From an uncultured Mycoplasmatota bacterium (GTDB taxonomy: Bacteria > Bacillota_I > Bacilli_A > RF39 > UBA660): a DNA stretch of 8,403 nucleotides. The first letter of the stretch is position 1. Every line of letters starts with the position of its first letter. Location: positions 1 to 8,403 of the forward strand of contig USET01000043.1 of assembly GCA_900553765.1 (NCBI GenBank). The letters are read 5' to 3'. Positions 1 through 6,316 of this stretch are shown one piece after another. A model generated the notes under the pieces. The model did not search any database. It was not told where the DNA came from and worked only from the letters and a program-made list of their open reading frames with translations. The position numbers and the translations under genes were made by a program.

Positions 1-75
1 CTACAGCCTTATGGGCAGTACGTTCTTTGGGAATCGACCCGGCGAATGGTAAAGAAGTATTCTTGAAAAAATATG
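1..75 (+). other. Probable chimeric contig edge: SusC/TonB-receptor-like fragment
   Basis: Read in the trigger factor frame from base 3, the edge encodes ALWAVRSLGIDPANGKEVFL. This does not fit trigger factor but closely resembles a stretch typical of Bacteroidetes SusC/RagA outer-membrane receptors, of the form I/LWAVxSxGIDPxTGKEIFxKKDG. The codons (GGG, CCC, GGC, GCG) are more GC-rich than those of the gene that follows. The peptide KEVFLKK(Y/D)G could occur in both families, so the join probably lies within about bases 50-78, where identical DNA could mislead an assembler. This is an inference from remembered consensus sequences. Confidence 0.55.
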
Positions 76-1184
76 GAAAAGAATCTCTTTACATGGATGC
101 GGCTGATACAGTATTAAACGATGCCTATGAACAAATGTTAAATGAAAATAAAGATGTTGAATTGGTAGCACAACCAGAGATCGCACTTAAAAGTATCGAT
201 GAGAAAGGTGTTACATTCAATTTCACTTTAACGACACGTCCAGAAGTAAAATTGAAAAAATACAAAGGATTAAAAGTTAAGAAAGAATCAGCAAAGGTAA
301 CGAAAGAGGAGATCAACCACGCAATCGATGAAATGCGTAGCCGTTATGCAGAAACGATGAATAAAGAAAATGAGACAGTAGAAGACGGAGATACTGCTGT
401 GATAGACTTTGAAGGATTCAAAGATGGAGTTGCATTCGATGGTGGAAAAGGAGAAAACTACTCTTTAAAAATCGGAAGTGGAACATTTATTCCTGGATTT
501 GAAGAACAACTTGTAGGTATGAAAAAGGGAGACGAAAAAGAGATTAAAGTAACGTTCCCAAAAGATTACCATGCAGAAGATTTAAAAGGAAAAGAAGTAA
601 CGTTTAAAGTAAAAGTAAACGATGTTAAAACAACTGTTATTCCTGAATTAGGAGAAGAGTTCTATGCTGACTTAGAATTAGAAGGAGTTAATTCTAAAGA
701 GACATTAGAAGCAACAGTAAAAGATATGATTAAAGCTCGTAAAGAGGCAAATGTTGAAAATAAATTTATCGATGATTTAATCGAAGCAGCAATCAAACAA
801 ATCGAAGTGGATGTACCACATGTTATGATTCACGATGAAATCGATCGTATGCTTCGTCAATACGAAGAGAATTTAAGAATGCAAGGATTGACATTAGAAC
901 AATTCTACAAGTTCACAAATTCTGACGAACAAGCACTTCGCGATCAAATGCACGAAGAAGCAGAAAAAAGAGTATTATCTCGCTTCATGTTAGAAGAAGT
1001 AGCAAAAGCTGAAAAGATCGATATCACTGATAAAGAAGCTGAAGAGGAAGCTCAAAAATTAGCAGAAAAATATCAGATGGAAAAAGATGAATTCTTGAAG
1101 ATGTTTGGTGGACTCGATATGATTAAGTACGATCAAAAGATGCGTAAAGCAATTGAAGTGTTAAAGGAAAACAACGATAAATAA
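3..1184 (+). CDS. tig: Trigger factor, ribosome-associated chaperone (5' partial; N-terminus replaced)
   Basis: Trigger factor binds the ribosome exit tunnel and shields nascent chains in the cytoplasm; it also carries an FKBP-type peptidyl-prolyl isomerase domain. Counting residues from the TTG at 27, the segment KKYGKESLY (14-22) is the end of the ribosome-binding domain. An FKBP-like domain lies at about 118-205 (DTAVIDFEGF, IPGFEEQLVGMKKGD, FPKDY, GKEVTF). A long helical C-terminal chaperone domain rich in Glu/Lys runs to residue 385. The family is normally about 430 residues, so about 45 are missing. The ribosome-binding signature GFRxGK, expected just before KEVFLKKYG, is absent and replaced by GIDPANGK. 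The frame is open to the window edge, so no real start is visible; the TTG at 27 has no convincing ribosome binding site. Identity as trigger factor is secure from about base 52 onward; what precedes it is probably not trigger factor. A terminator follows immediately. Confidence 0.93.
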   Translation, partial: TALWAVRSLGIDPANGKEVFLKKYGKESLYMDAADTVLNDAYEQMLNENKDVELVAQPEIALKSIDEKGVTFNFTLTTRPEVKLKKYKGLKVKKESAKVTKEEINHAIDEMRSRYAETMNKENETVEDGDTAVIDFEGFKDGVAFDGGKGENYSLKIGSGTFIPGFEEQLVGMKKGDEKEIKVTFPKDYHAEDLKGKEVTFKVKVNDVKTTVIPELGEEFYADLELEGVNSKETLEATVKDMIKARKEANVENKFIDDLIEAAIKQIEVDVPHVMIHDEIDRMLRQYEENLRMQGLTLEQFYKFTNSDEQALRDQMHEEAEKRVLSRFMLEEVAKAEKIDITDKEAEEEAQKLAEKYQMEKDEFLKMFGGLDMIKYDQKMRKAIEVLKENNDK

Positions 1185-1190
1185 AAGAAG

Positions 1191-1219
1191 GCACATTGAG
1201 TTTTCAATGTGCTTTTGAT
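1191..1219 (+). terminator. Rho-independent terminator after tig
   Basis: A perfect 9-bp stem, GCACATTGA (1191-1199) with TCAATGTGC (1204-1212), encloses a 4-base loop and is followed by TTTTGATT. It begins 6 bases after the tig stop codon. The T-tract runs straight into the -35 box of the next promoter. Confidence 0.85.
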
Positions 1220-1247
1220 TTGACAATTCATCGAGTTGTGATAAAAT
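1220..1247 (+). promoter_or_regulatory. Sigma-A-type promoter for the HExxH gene pair
   Basis: A perfect TTGACA -35 box lies at 1220-1225, followed by a 16-base spacer and TAAAAT at 1242-1247. A TG dinucleotide one base upstream (1239-1240) makes it an extended -10. Initiation near 1254 would give a leader of about 24 bases containing a GAAGGGA ribosome binding site (1266-1272), 5 bases before the ATG at 1278. Confidence 0.8.
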
Positions 1248-1277
1248 ATCATAGCGTGTATAAAAGAAGGGATAGCA

Positions 1278-2312
1278 ATGATAACAGAAAAACAAATAAG
1301 ATTGGAAATGGAAATTGGATATGATTTACTATCATTACACTTAGAAATTAGGAATCAAATTATCGATCTTATTATGAGACAATATAAAGATCAATTGTAT
1401 TCACCAAGTGATATACAAGATTGGTATGGAATTGAAGATTGGACGGATACGGAAGAACGATTCCAAAATCTTCGCTTTTATCATGCAGAGGATTTTATTC
1501 CATATCAATCATATCTACCTCAAATATTTGCTTACCATAAACAATATTTATCTTTAGATCATTTATCGAAAGTAGAAATGCTTGAAACATTATTCTTGAA
1601 TCGTTTTTATGCGTATATAACTCCAAGAGCAAGACTGGAATTGTTACGCGAATTAGGAAATTTATATTGTCAAAAACATGGAATAGAACCTTGTAAGGTA
1701 TTAGGAATAACATGGTTACCGAATCAAGCATCAATGGCCAATTCTAGGGTCACGTTAGAAAATGGTGATACAATATCATATATTGTAGTATCGAAAGACA
1801 TAATGAATCATCCTAATATATCTGGTGTTAGAATACTAGAATGTATTTATCACGAATTAGATCACTTTTACTTAGAACAAAAGGCACAATGTGGAAAATT
1901 ATCTAAAGAAGAATCTATTGCTTATATCTCTTCGTTTATGAATCAGCTATCTCTACTACAACAGGACGCTTATATAAGATATATGTTTTTGCCGGTAGAA
2001 TATCGCGCGATAGTTCAGTCATATCAAAAAGTATCACAGATTTTAAAAAGTAATCCTTACGCGAATGAGAAAGATGAGTCCTGGTGGAAAGAGAATCAAT
2101 ACATTGTGGCCAAGAAGTTATTATTAGATTTTAACATTGAGCACCAAGTATATCTAACGGAAAGACAAATGACAGAATTTATGGGATCTATCGCCATCAA
2201 ACAATTTGAAAGAGAAAACGGAAATTGTCAATTATCTTTGGAAAAAGAAGAATGTAAGAAATATAAAGAAAAGGCAAAGAAATTTCGTATGATTTGCGAA
2301 AGTCAAAAGTAG
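1278..2312 (+). CDS. Uncharacterised HExxH-motif protein, putative zinc metallopeptidase, copy 1
   Basis: This 344-residue protein belongs to no family I recognise by name. It has no signal peptide or membrane segment, so it is probably cytoplasmic. Its clearest feature is IYHELDHFY, with H192-E193-L-D-H196 matching the HExxH zinc-binding motif of metallopeptidases. P239-V-E241-Y-R-A follows, so E241 could be the third zinc ligand, 49 residues after H192. The next gene is a diverged paralogue sharing YLPxIF near residue 80, LxRELxxLxC near 123-131, YHELDH, P-x-E-Y-x-A-I, SYQKVSQ (248-254), NPYA versus SPYA, and a Lys-rich tail. Peptidase activity is inferred from the motif alone; a fold that only resembles a zincin is possible. 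The start is supported by GAAGGGA 5 bases upstream and a strong promoter. It is probably co-transcribed with the next gene, 10 bases downstream. Confidence 0.85.
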   Translation: MITEKQIRLEMEIGYDLLSLHLEIRNQIIDLIMRQYKDQLYSPSDIQDWYGIEDWTDTEERFQNLRFYHAEDFIPYQSYLPQIFAYHKQYLSLDHLSKVEMLETLFLNRFYAYITPRARLELLRELGNLYCQKHGIEPCKVLGITWLPNQASMANSRVTLENGDTISYIVVSKDIMNHPNISGVRILECIYHELDHFYLEQKAQCGKLSKEESIAYISSFMNQLSLLQQDAYIRYMFLPVEYRAIVQSYQKVSQILKSNPYANEKDESWWKENQYIVAKKLLLDFNIEHQVYLTERQMTEFMGSIAIKQFERENGNCQLSLEKEECKKYKEKAKKFRMICESQK

Positions 2313-2322
2313 GTCATGATCG

Positions 2323-3348
2323 ATGAATGAAGAATTAGAAAAAGAATTTGAATTTGCACTCGCACTCCTCCACATACCCCTTTCTAAGAGAAATGAGATA
2401 TTAAAACAATATCATAGTATGGGAAAATCATTTTTACAGCAATATAAAGTATATCGATTACGTAGTACAAATCAATTATGGGATAAAAGTGATTTATCAC
2501 CGAGAGACTTGTTAGCATGTCAAAAATATTTACCGTGGATTTTTGATCATCATCCGGGATATCAGAAAATGAATTTAGGTGAAAAGATAAAATTGATAGA
2601 GAATATGTTTTTAGGGAGTATTTTCCCATGTGTGAAAGTATCTACGAGAATTCATTTGGTTCGAGAGTTGGTGCGTTTGAATTGTGAAAAAGAAAAATTA
2701 CCAGAAGTTCCAGTATTTGAGTCTCAATCTATAGGACAGTCAGAGATGGGAATCGCTGTATTTTCGATGATTCACGATTATGAAAACGAACGTTGTGCGA
2801 TCGCTGTCAATCAGAAAATACTAAGGCAGAAGGATGCACATGGAATTTACTATTTAGAGTATATTTATCATGAATTAGATCATGTCTATGTTTCCCAAAT
2901 GCCGTTTGAGGAAAATACACCACGTGATATTTGTGCGAGTATTTTATCGATGCGTTTTGTAAACCAATTTAAATTGATCGATAAAGCAGAAATACTTTAC
3001 CGGTTTTTACCGGAGGAATATCATGCGATTCAGAGCTCTTACCAGAAAGTATCACAGGTATTAGCGGAAAGTCCGTATGCAGCTTCCTATGATAAAGATT
3101 GGAAAGAGGGGAGTTTAAAAGCGATCTCTAATCGTTGTTTATCACGATTCAACGATGATCATGATATCGATTATTCTGAAGAGGACATGCGTTTATTCAT
3201 CGAAGACTATCTTTTTTACGACATGATAGAAAAATATGGAGAGGACTTCGTAACATTTTTAAGAGGTGTAGGAAAACAGGAAGAAGTAACTCATCTTCGA
3301 CAGGTTGCAAAAAAATATCGTTCTATATTTCAAAAAGGCGACGAATAA
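2323..3348 (+). CDS. Uncharacterised HExxH-motif protein, putative zinc metallopeptidase, copy 2
   Basis: This 341-residue protein is a tandem paralogue of the preceding gene, apparently well diverged overall. IYHELDHVY places H183-E184-L-D-H187 in an HExxH motif. P230-E-E232-Y-H-A puts a candidate third-ligand Glu 49 residues after the first His, the same spacing as in copy 1. That exact conservation, in otherwise different sequence, argues that the motif is real and constrained. Other shared blocks are YLPWIF (69-74), LVRELVRLNCEK (112-123), SYQKVSQVLAESPYA (239-253) and a basic C-terminal tail. It has no signal peptide or transmembrane segment. The ATG lies 10 bases after the previous stop, with a weak AGTAGG (2308-2313) overlapping that stop codon, which fits translational coupling. 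The substrate is unknown and nothing nearby indicates it. The stop codon sits inside the loop of the terminator that ends this unit. Confidence 0.85.
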   Translation: MNEELEKEFEFALALLHIPLSKRNEILKQYHSMGKSFLQQYKVYRLRSTNQLWDKSDLSPRDLLACQKYLPWIFDHHPGYQKMNLGEKIKLIENMFLGSIFPCVKVSTRIHLVRELVRLNCEKEKLPEVPVFESQSIGQSEMGIAVFSMIHDYENERCAIAVNQKILRQKDAHGIYYLEYIYHELDHVYVSQMPFEENTPRDICASILSMRFVNQFKLIDKAEILYRFLPEEYHAIQSSYQKVSQVLAESPYAASYDKDWKEGSLKAISNRCLSRFNDDHDIDYSEEDMRLFIEDYLFYDMIEKYGEDFVTFLRGVGKQEEVTHLRQVAKKYRSIFQKGDE

Positions 3349-3360
3349 GTTGCCTTTTCT
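3333..3360 (+). terminator. Rho-independent terminator overlapping the stop of the second HExxH gene
   Basis: AAAAGGCGAC (3333-3342) pairs with GTTGCCTTTT (3349-3358), with one G-T wobble and a 6-base loop, followed by more T-rich sequence. The TAA stop (3346-3348) lies in the loop, so coding sequence and terminator share bases. Confidence 0.8.
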
Positions 3361-3364
3361 TTGA

Positions 3365-3393
3365 TTGACAAGGATAATTTTGTTTGATACGAT
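3365..3393 (+). promoter_or_regulatory. Sigma-A-type promoter for the MBOAT/DHHW operon
   Basis: A perfect TTGACA (3365-3370), a 17-base spacer and TACGAT (3388-3393) are present, with TG at 3385-3386 forming an extended -10. It starts only 6 bases after the terminator stem. GGAAGGA (3408-3414) is the ribosome binding site, 9 bases before the ATG at 3424. Confidence 0.75.
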
Positions 3394-3423
3394 AACCTAT
3401 AGATCATGGAAGGAAGTTAGAGT

Positions 3424-4716
3424 ATGATTGAGATGATGTATTTGCTTTGTCTTGGTATTTTACCTTTGATATATATGCTATCTTGCTGGATTCCAAAAGG
3501 AAAAAATTGGATTCTTTTCTTAGGAAGTATCCTCTGTTGGTTTATCCTTTCGCCAGTAGTTTCCCTTGTGATGATTGGAATGTTTCTAACTTCGTGGGGA
3601 GGAAGCAGATGGTTATACCAGATTCGGGTCGATCGAAGAAAAAAAGAACTCATTTTTCTATCGGAGATGTTACTATACTTTGTTTTGTGGAATATTCTAT
3701 GGGGAAGTGGAGCGTTTCAAGAGTTTTTCTTAGGTTCTATTTCACTTCTACTTGTCTTCTTGCATGCAATGAAATATAGTATCGATGTTTTTCAAGGACG
3801 GATCACACCTGTAAAAGAAATAGATTTATATGGATTTTATCTGATTGGATTCCCACGTATTTGGATTTCTCGTTATATGGAGTATTCAAAATTTAAAAGG
3901 CTTTATCATAAAGATGTGACATGGGAACAATTTAAAAATGGAGGAAAGCGTTTCTTTTTTGGAATGTGTCGTGCGATATTGCTTGGAATGGTTGGAATCA
4001 AGATCGTACGATATTTGATTTCTCATATGATGGAGCAATCTGTTTTCACGTTATGGATCTTTTTACCACTTTTCGTTCTCTCTTGTTATCATATTTGGAT
4101 CGGTCTTCGCCAACTATCGGATGGACTATGGATGATGGCAGGATTAGAATTGAAAAAAGAGAAGAGTCCGGTCAGTTTCTTACAGCCACTTCACAAGTTT
4201 GTGATTGCTCTTTATCCATCGTTGTTATCACATATTCCAATTCAATATGAGAATGGTTGGAGTAGGAAGTATGCACTATCAATCGCTTGTCTTACAGCTT
4301 TATTTGCCTTTTGTTTGTATCCGAGTTTCGCATTTCTTTGGGGTGGTATGATTCTTGGAATCCTTGTTAGTTGCGATGCGATTCCATGGGTACAAAAACG
4401 ACCAGGATGGGTGCGTTATACAATTTATTTTATAATAGTAAGTATCGTTGCGCTATTCCTATTAGGTGCAGATGGTATGACGTATTTAAAAGCAATGATT
4501 GGATTAGAACATCTTCCATTTATAGGAAATATGACGTTATATCAAATCTTACAATACGGATTATTCTATCTAGTTACGATTTTATGTGCGATTCCATGGA
4601 AGAAAAAGAAGATAGAAAATAAATGGGTTGCACGTCTCATGACAATTTTGATGATTCTTATTTCAATTCTTCTTTTCGTTCTTTTATGTGTTTATTTTTG
4701 GCAGGTGAGTGTATGA
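3424..4716 (+). CDS. MBOAT (AlgI/DltB-like) membrane protein lacking the catalytic His motif
   Basis: This 430-residue polytopic membrane protein has roughly 10-12 hydrophobic segments. Family members transfer acyl groups, usually acetyl, across the membrane for modification of surface polysaccharides. AlgI-like landmarks, in order: HAMKYSIDVFQGRI (114-127) corresponds to the usual SYxIDVYRG. FPRIWISRYMEYSKF (143-157) corresponds to FPxLIAGPIVRYxDF, without GPI. RFFFGMCRAILLG (176-188) corresponds to RFxxGLxKKVLIA, and ADGMTYLKAMIGL (349-361) to the C-terminal AxSLxxALxYLKxMFG. The WHxSLSxWxRD block is only LHKFVIALYPS (256-266). In the active-site helix the expected GLWHGxxWxFxxWG aligns without gaps to 293-307, ending FAFLWG, and puts C297 where the catalytic His should be. 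The fold call is fairly secure from several blocks; O-acyltransferase activity is doubtful. Its stop overlaps the start of the DHHW gene by 4 bases, matching the usual MBOAT-DHHW pairing. Confidence 0.8.
   Translation: MIEMMYLLCLGILPLIYMLSCWIPKGKNWILFLGSILCWFILSPVVSLVMIGMFLTSWGGSRWLYQIRVDRRKKELIFLSEMLLYFVLWNILWGSGAFQEFFLGSISLLLVFLHAMKYSIDVFQGRITPVKEIDLYGFYLIGFPRIWISRYMEYSKFKRLYHKDVTWEQFKNGGKRFFFGMCRAILLGMVGIKIVRYLISHMMEQSVFTLWIFLPLFVLSCYHIWIGLRQLSDGLWMMAGLELKKEKSPVSFLQPLHKFVIALYPSLLSHIPIQYENGWSRKYALSIACLTALFAFCLYPSFAFLWGGMILGILVSCDAIPWVQKRPGWVRYTIYFIIVSIVALFLLGADGMTYLKAMIGLEHLPFIGNMTLYQILQYGLFYLVTILCAIPWKKKKIENKWVARLMTILMILISILLFVLLCVYFWQVSV
4703..4709 (+). promoter_or_regulatory. Ribosome binding site deciding the start of the DHHW gene
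   Basis: AGGTGAG lies just before the ATG at 4713, inside the end of the MBOAT gene. It selects 4713 over the in-frame upstream ATG at 4623, which lies deep inside the MBOAT gene. The stop and start overlap as ATGA, a classic translational-coupling arrangement. Confidence 0.75.
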
Positions 4717-5813
4717 AAGATAAATTAAAAATTACGATTTGCCTCATTCCATTTCTCGTTTTATTTTATTTATCGTTGGGGAGTGAAGCCTATTCAAGTG
4801 AAGAGGATAAAAAGTTAGAGCAGAAACCTAATCTTACGATGGCGGAATTATGGAATGGAAATTACGCAAAAGATTATCAAAGTTATTTAGAAGATCATTT
4901 TCCACTTCGCATATCGTTTCGCAAGATTGCAACCAATGTAGAACAAGCATTCGGGATAAAAGAGAAAAATGATGTTTATTTTGGAAAACAGGATCAATTA
5001 GTAGAGAAGACGGAGCCTCAGGCGAACGGAAAGAAAATGATTCAAACATTAAATAAAGTGCAAGAAAAGTTTAATTATATCAATAGTTCGTTGATGCTGA
5101 TTCCATCCAAATCAAGTATTTATAAAGAGTATCTACCAGATCACATATCTAGTTCGGAAGTAGAAGAGATGAACGAATTATATTATAATCTCACGATTAA
5201 CGATATCAATCTCGTTCAGACATTGACGGGAAAGAAAAATGATTATCCACTTTACTATCGAACAGATTTTACTTGGACGAGCTATGGAGCATATTATGCA
5301 TATTTAGAATATTGTGAAAAAAATGATATCGAGTCAGTTCCGATGACGGAATATGAAATCAAAAAGGTTTCGGAAACGTATTATGGAGATTTATATTATA
5401 AGACGTTAGATGGAACAATTCCTGCGGATACGATCTATCAATTTGTAAAAGATGAACCGAAGTATCAAGTTTCTTATACGAAAAAAGAACACGAGAAAGA
5501 TACGTTTTATCAGAATGATTATTTAAAACAAGTTCATAAAAAAGGATTCTTTTTAGGAGAAGATGATGGAGAGATAACGATTACCAATCCTGAGGTCCAT
5601 AATGGAAAAGAACTTTTGATCGTCAAAGATGATAGTGGAAACGAAATTGTTCCATTTCTAAGTCAACATTACGAAAAAGTATATGTGTTAAATGTTGATG
5701 AGGCAAAGAATTTAAGTGATTGGGTCAAAGATCATGAGAAGGTTACAGATCTTCTATACATAGCGACGATGAATCATATTGATCAAAATAACGCATGGTT
5801 AGAAATTAGGTGA
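4713..5813 (+). CDS. DHHW/AlgX-like exported protein with degenerate active site
   Basis: This 366-residue protein has an uncleaved-looking N-terminal membrane anchor (about 6-23); the rest should be extracytoplasmic. DHHW proteins are SGNH-hydrolase-like partners of MBOAT proteins, thought to pass acyl groups onto surface glycans. Family landmarks are clear: DHFPLRISFRK (61-71), LIPSK (129-133, usually VPTK), YYRTDFTWTSYGAYYAY (181-197) and ITNPEVHNGKELLIVKDDSGNEIVPFL in two parts (290-316), followed by HYEKVYVLN. The normal TDHHWTSYGAYYAY is here D185-F-T-W188, so the His before Trp is Thr. The normal KDSYxN is K305-D-D307-S-G-N310, so Asp occupies the Ser nucleophile position and Ser is shifted by one. 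The whole fold is otherwise preserved and the frame is intact. Catalysis by the usual mechanism is unlikely, by inference. It sits between the MBOAT gene (4-base overlap) and a small membrane protein gene (4-base gap). Confidence 0.85.
   Translation: MKDKLKITICLIPFLVLFYLSLGSEAYSSEEDKKLEQKPNLTMAELWNGNYAKDYQSYLEDHFPLRISFRKIATNVEQAFGIKEKNDVYFGKQDQLVEKTEPQANGKKMIQTLNKVQEKFNYINSSLMLIPSKSSIYKEYLPDHISSSEVEEMNELYYNLTINDINLVQTLTGKKNDYPLYYRTDFTWTSYGAYYAYLEYCEKNDIESVPMTEYEIKKVSETYYGDLYYKTLDGTIPADTIYQFVKDEPKYQVSYTKKEHEKDTFYQNDYLKQVHKKGFFLGEDDGEITITNPEVHNGKELLIVKDDSGNEIVPFLSQHYEKVYVLNVDEAKNLSDWVKDHEKVTDLLYIATMNHIDQNNAWLEIR
5808..5813 (+). promoter_or_regulatory. Ribosome binding site overlapping the DHHW stop codon
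   Basis: AGGTGA overlaps the TGA stop (5811-5813) of the DHHW gene and lies 4 bases before the ATG at 5818. It is nearly the same signal (AGGTGA) that precedes the DHHW start, so the second and third genes of this operon share one coupling style. Confidence 0.65.
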
Positions 5814-5817
5814 TAAA

Positions 5818-6240
5818 ATGAAAAAAGTTATAGTTATGGTAATTGCTTTACTGATAATATGTGGCGTAATGGCAGTGGGATTTCAAGTATGGACGAAATA
5901 CCAAGATCATGCAAAGAAAGTAGTAGAAAAAAAGAATGAAACAAAAAATAAGGCATATGAACTTTTGGCAACTCAATTTATAGAGGGATTGAAACAAGAT
6001 ATTGAGATGAAAGGATTATATGGAGAGACGGAAAATCTAAATAAGATTCGAAACGATTACGAATGGACTTTAGATATGAAGGGAAACCTTCCTGATTGTA
6101 TGGATTTGATACAAGTAGGAGGGTACTTCAGTGGTGCTTTGTTTTTCGATGACAAGCAAATTACCCTTGTAGATAGCAAAGTAATCAAGGTTGCAGATAA
6201 AAATCAAGAGACGTATCAAGCGTGTTTAAATATGTCGTAA
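5818..6240 (+). CDS. Small membrane-anchored protein, third gene of the MBOAT/DHHW operon
   Basis: I do not recognise this 140-residue protein. A basic start (MKK) and a hydrophobic segment at about 4-23 form an N-terminal anchor or signal. The remaining ~115 residues would be extracytoplasmic. Residues 28-60 are charged and probably helical (KYQDHAKKVVEKKNETKNK). The C-terminal part looks beta-rich (YEWTLDM, IQVGGYFSGALFF, KQITLVDSKVIKVAD). Two Cys outside the membrane segment, C94 and C136, could form a disulphide. The helix-plus-beta layout is reminiscent of pilin-like proteins, but no prepilin cleavage motif is seen, so I do not call it one. Tight coupling to the DHHW gene suggests it works with the MBOAT/DHHW pair. 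The start is well supported by AGGTGA 4 bases upstream. A terminator follows. Confidence 0.8.
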   Translation: MKKVIVMVIALLIICGVMAVGFQVWTKYQDHAKKVVEKKNETKNKAYELLATQFIEGLKQDIEMKGLYGETENLNKIRNDYEWTLDMKGNLPDCMDLIQVGGYFSGALFFDDKQITLVDSKVIKVADKNQETYQACLNMS

Positions 6241-6244
6241 AAAT

Positions 6245-6273
6245 TAGACTTCTTCGTTATTTTTTGATATAAT
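6245..6273 (+). promoter_or_regulatory. Promoter for the RNase J gene, nested in the terminator hairpin
   Basis: TATAAT (6268-6273) is a perfect -10, with TG at 6265-6266 making it extended. Exactly 17 bases upstream lies TAGACT (6245-6250), four of six bases matching TTGACA. The -35 falls in the 5' arm of the preceding terminator and the -10 in its loop. Transcripts would start near 6280, within the 3' arm, and would not contain the hairpin. Confidence 0.7.
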
Positions 6274-6287
6274 GTAGAAGTCTTTTT
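6246..6287 (+). terminator. Probable terminator after the small membrane protein gene
   Basis: AGACTTCT (6246-6253) pairs perfectly with AGAAGTCT (6276-6283), and five Ts follow (6283-6287). The 22-base loop is long, so it is weaker than the two upstream terminators. The loop contains a promoter -10 box (next entry). Confidence 0.6.
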
Positions 6288-6304
6288 ATATACAAATGAA
6301 AAAG

Positions 6305-6311
6305 AAAGGAG
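6305..6311 (+). promoter_or_regulatory. Ribosome binding site deciding the RNase J start
   Basis: AAAGGAG lies 5 bases before the ATG at 6317. It favours that start over the in-frame ATG at 6296, which has no such signal and would itself contain the Shine-Dalgarno sequence. Confidence 0.8.
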
Positions 6312-6316
6312 AAAAC

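Noticed and set aside
1..60. Simple one-base sequencing frameshift restoring GFRxGK in trigger factor
   Set aside because: The alternative frame gives only G-N-R-P-G followed by a stop, with no trigger factor similarity upstream, whereas the existing frame gives a good SusC-like peptide.
1278..3348. Tandem HExxH genes as a recent duplication or mobile insertion
   Set aside because: The copies are too diverged for a recent duplication, and no flanking repeats, transposase or integrase genes are visible.
3447..3779. 110-codon open frame on the + strand inside the MBOAT gene
   Set aside because: It is out of frame with a clearly membrane-protein coding frame, has no start signal and no recognisable motif.
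4623..4712. Longer DHHW protein starting at the ATG at 4623
   Set aside because: It would overlap the MBOAT gene by about 90 bases and add a non-signal-like leader, whereas the ATG at 4713 has AGGTGAG just upstream and begins a normal anchor sequence.
5818..5890. Type IV pilin-like N-terminus in the small membrane protein
   Set aside because: There is no Gly-Phe-x-x-x-x-Glu prepilin peptidase site before or inside the hydrophobic segment, and no pilus assembly genes are nearby.
6296..6316. RNase J starting at the ATG at 6296
   Set aside because: It adds seven non-homologous residues (MKKKGEN) that are really the ribosome binding site region of the start at 6317.
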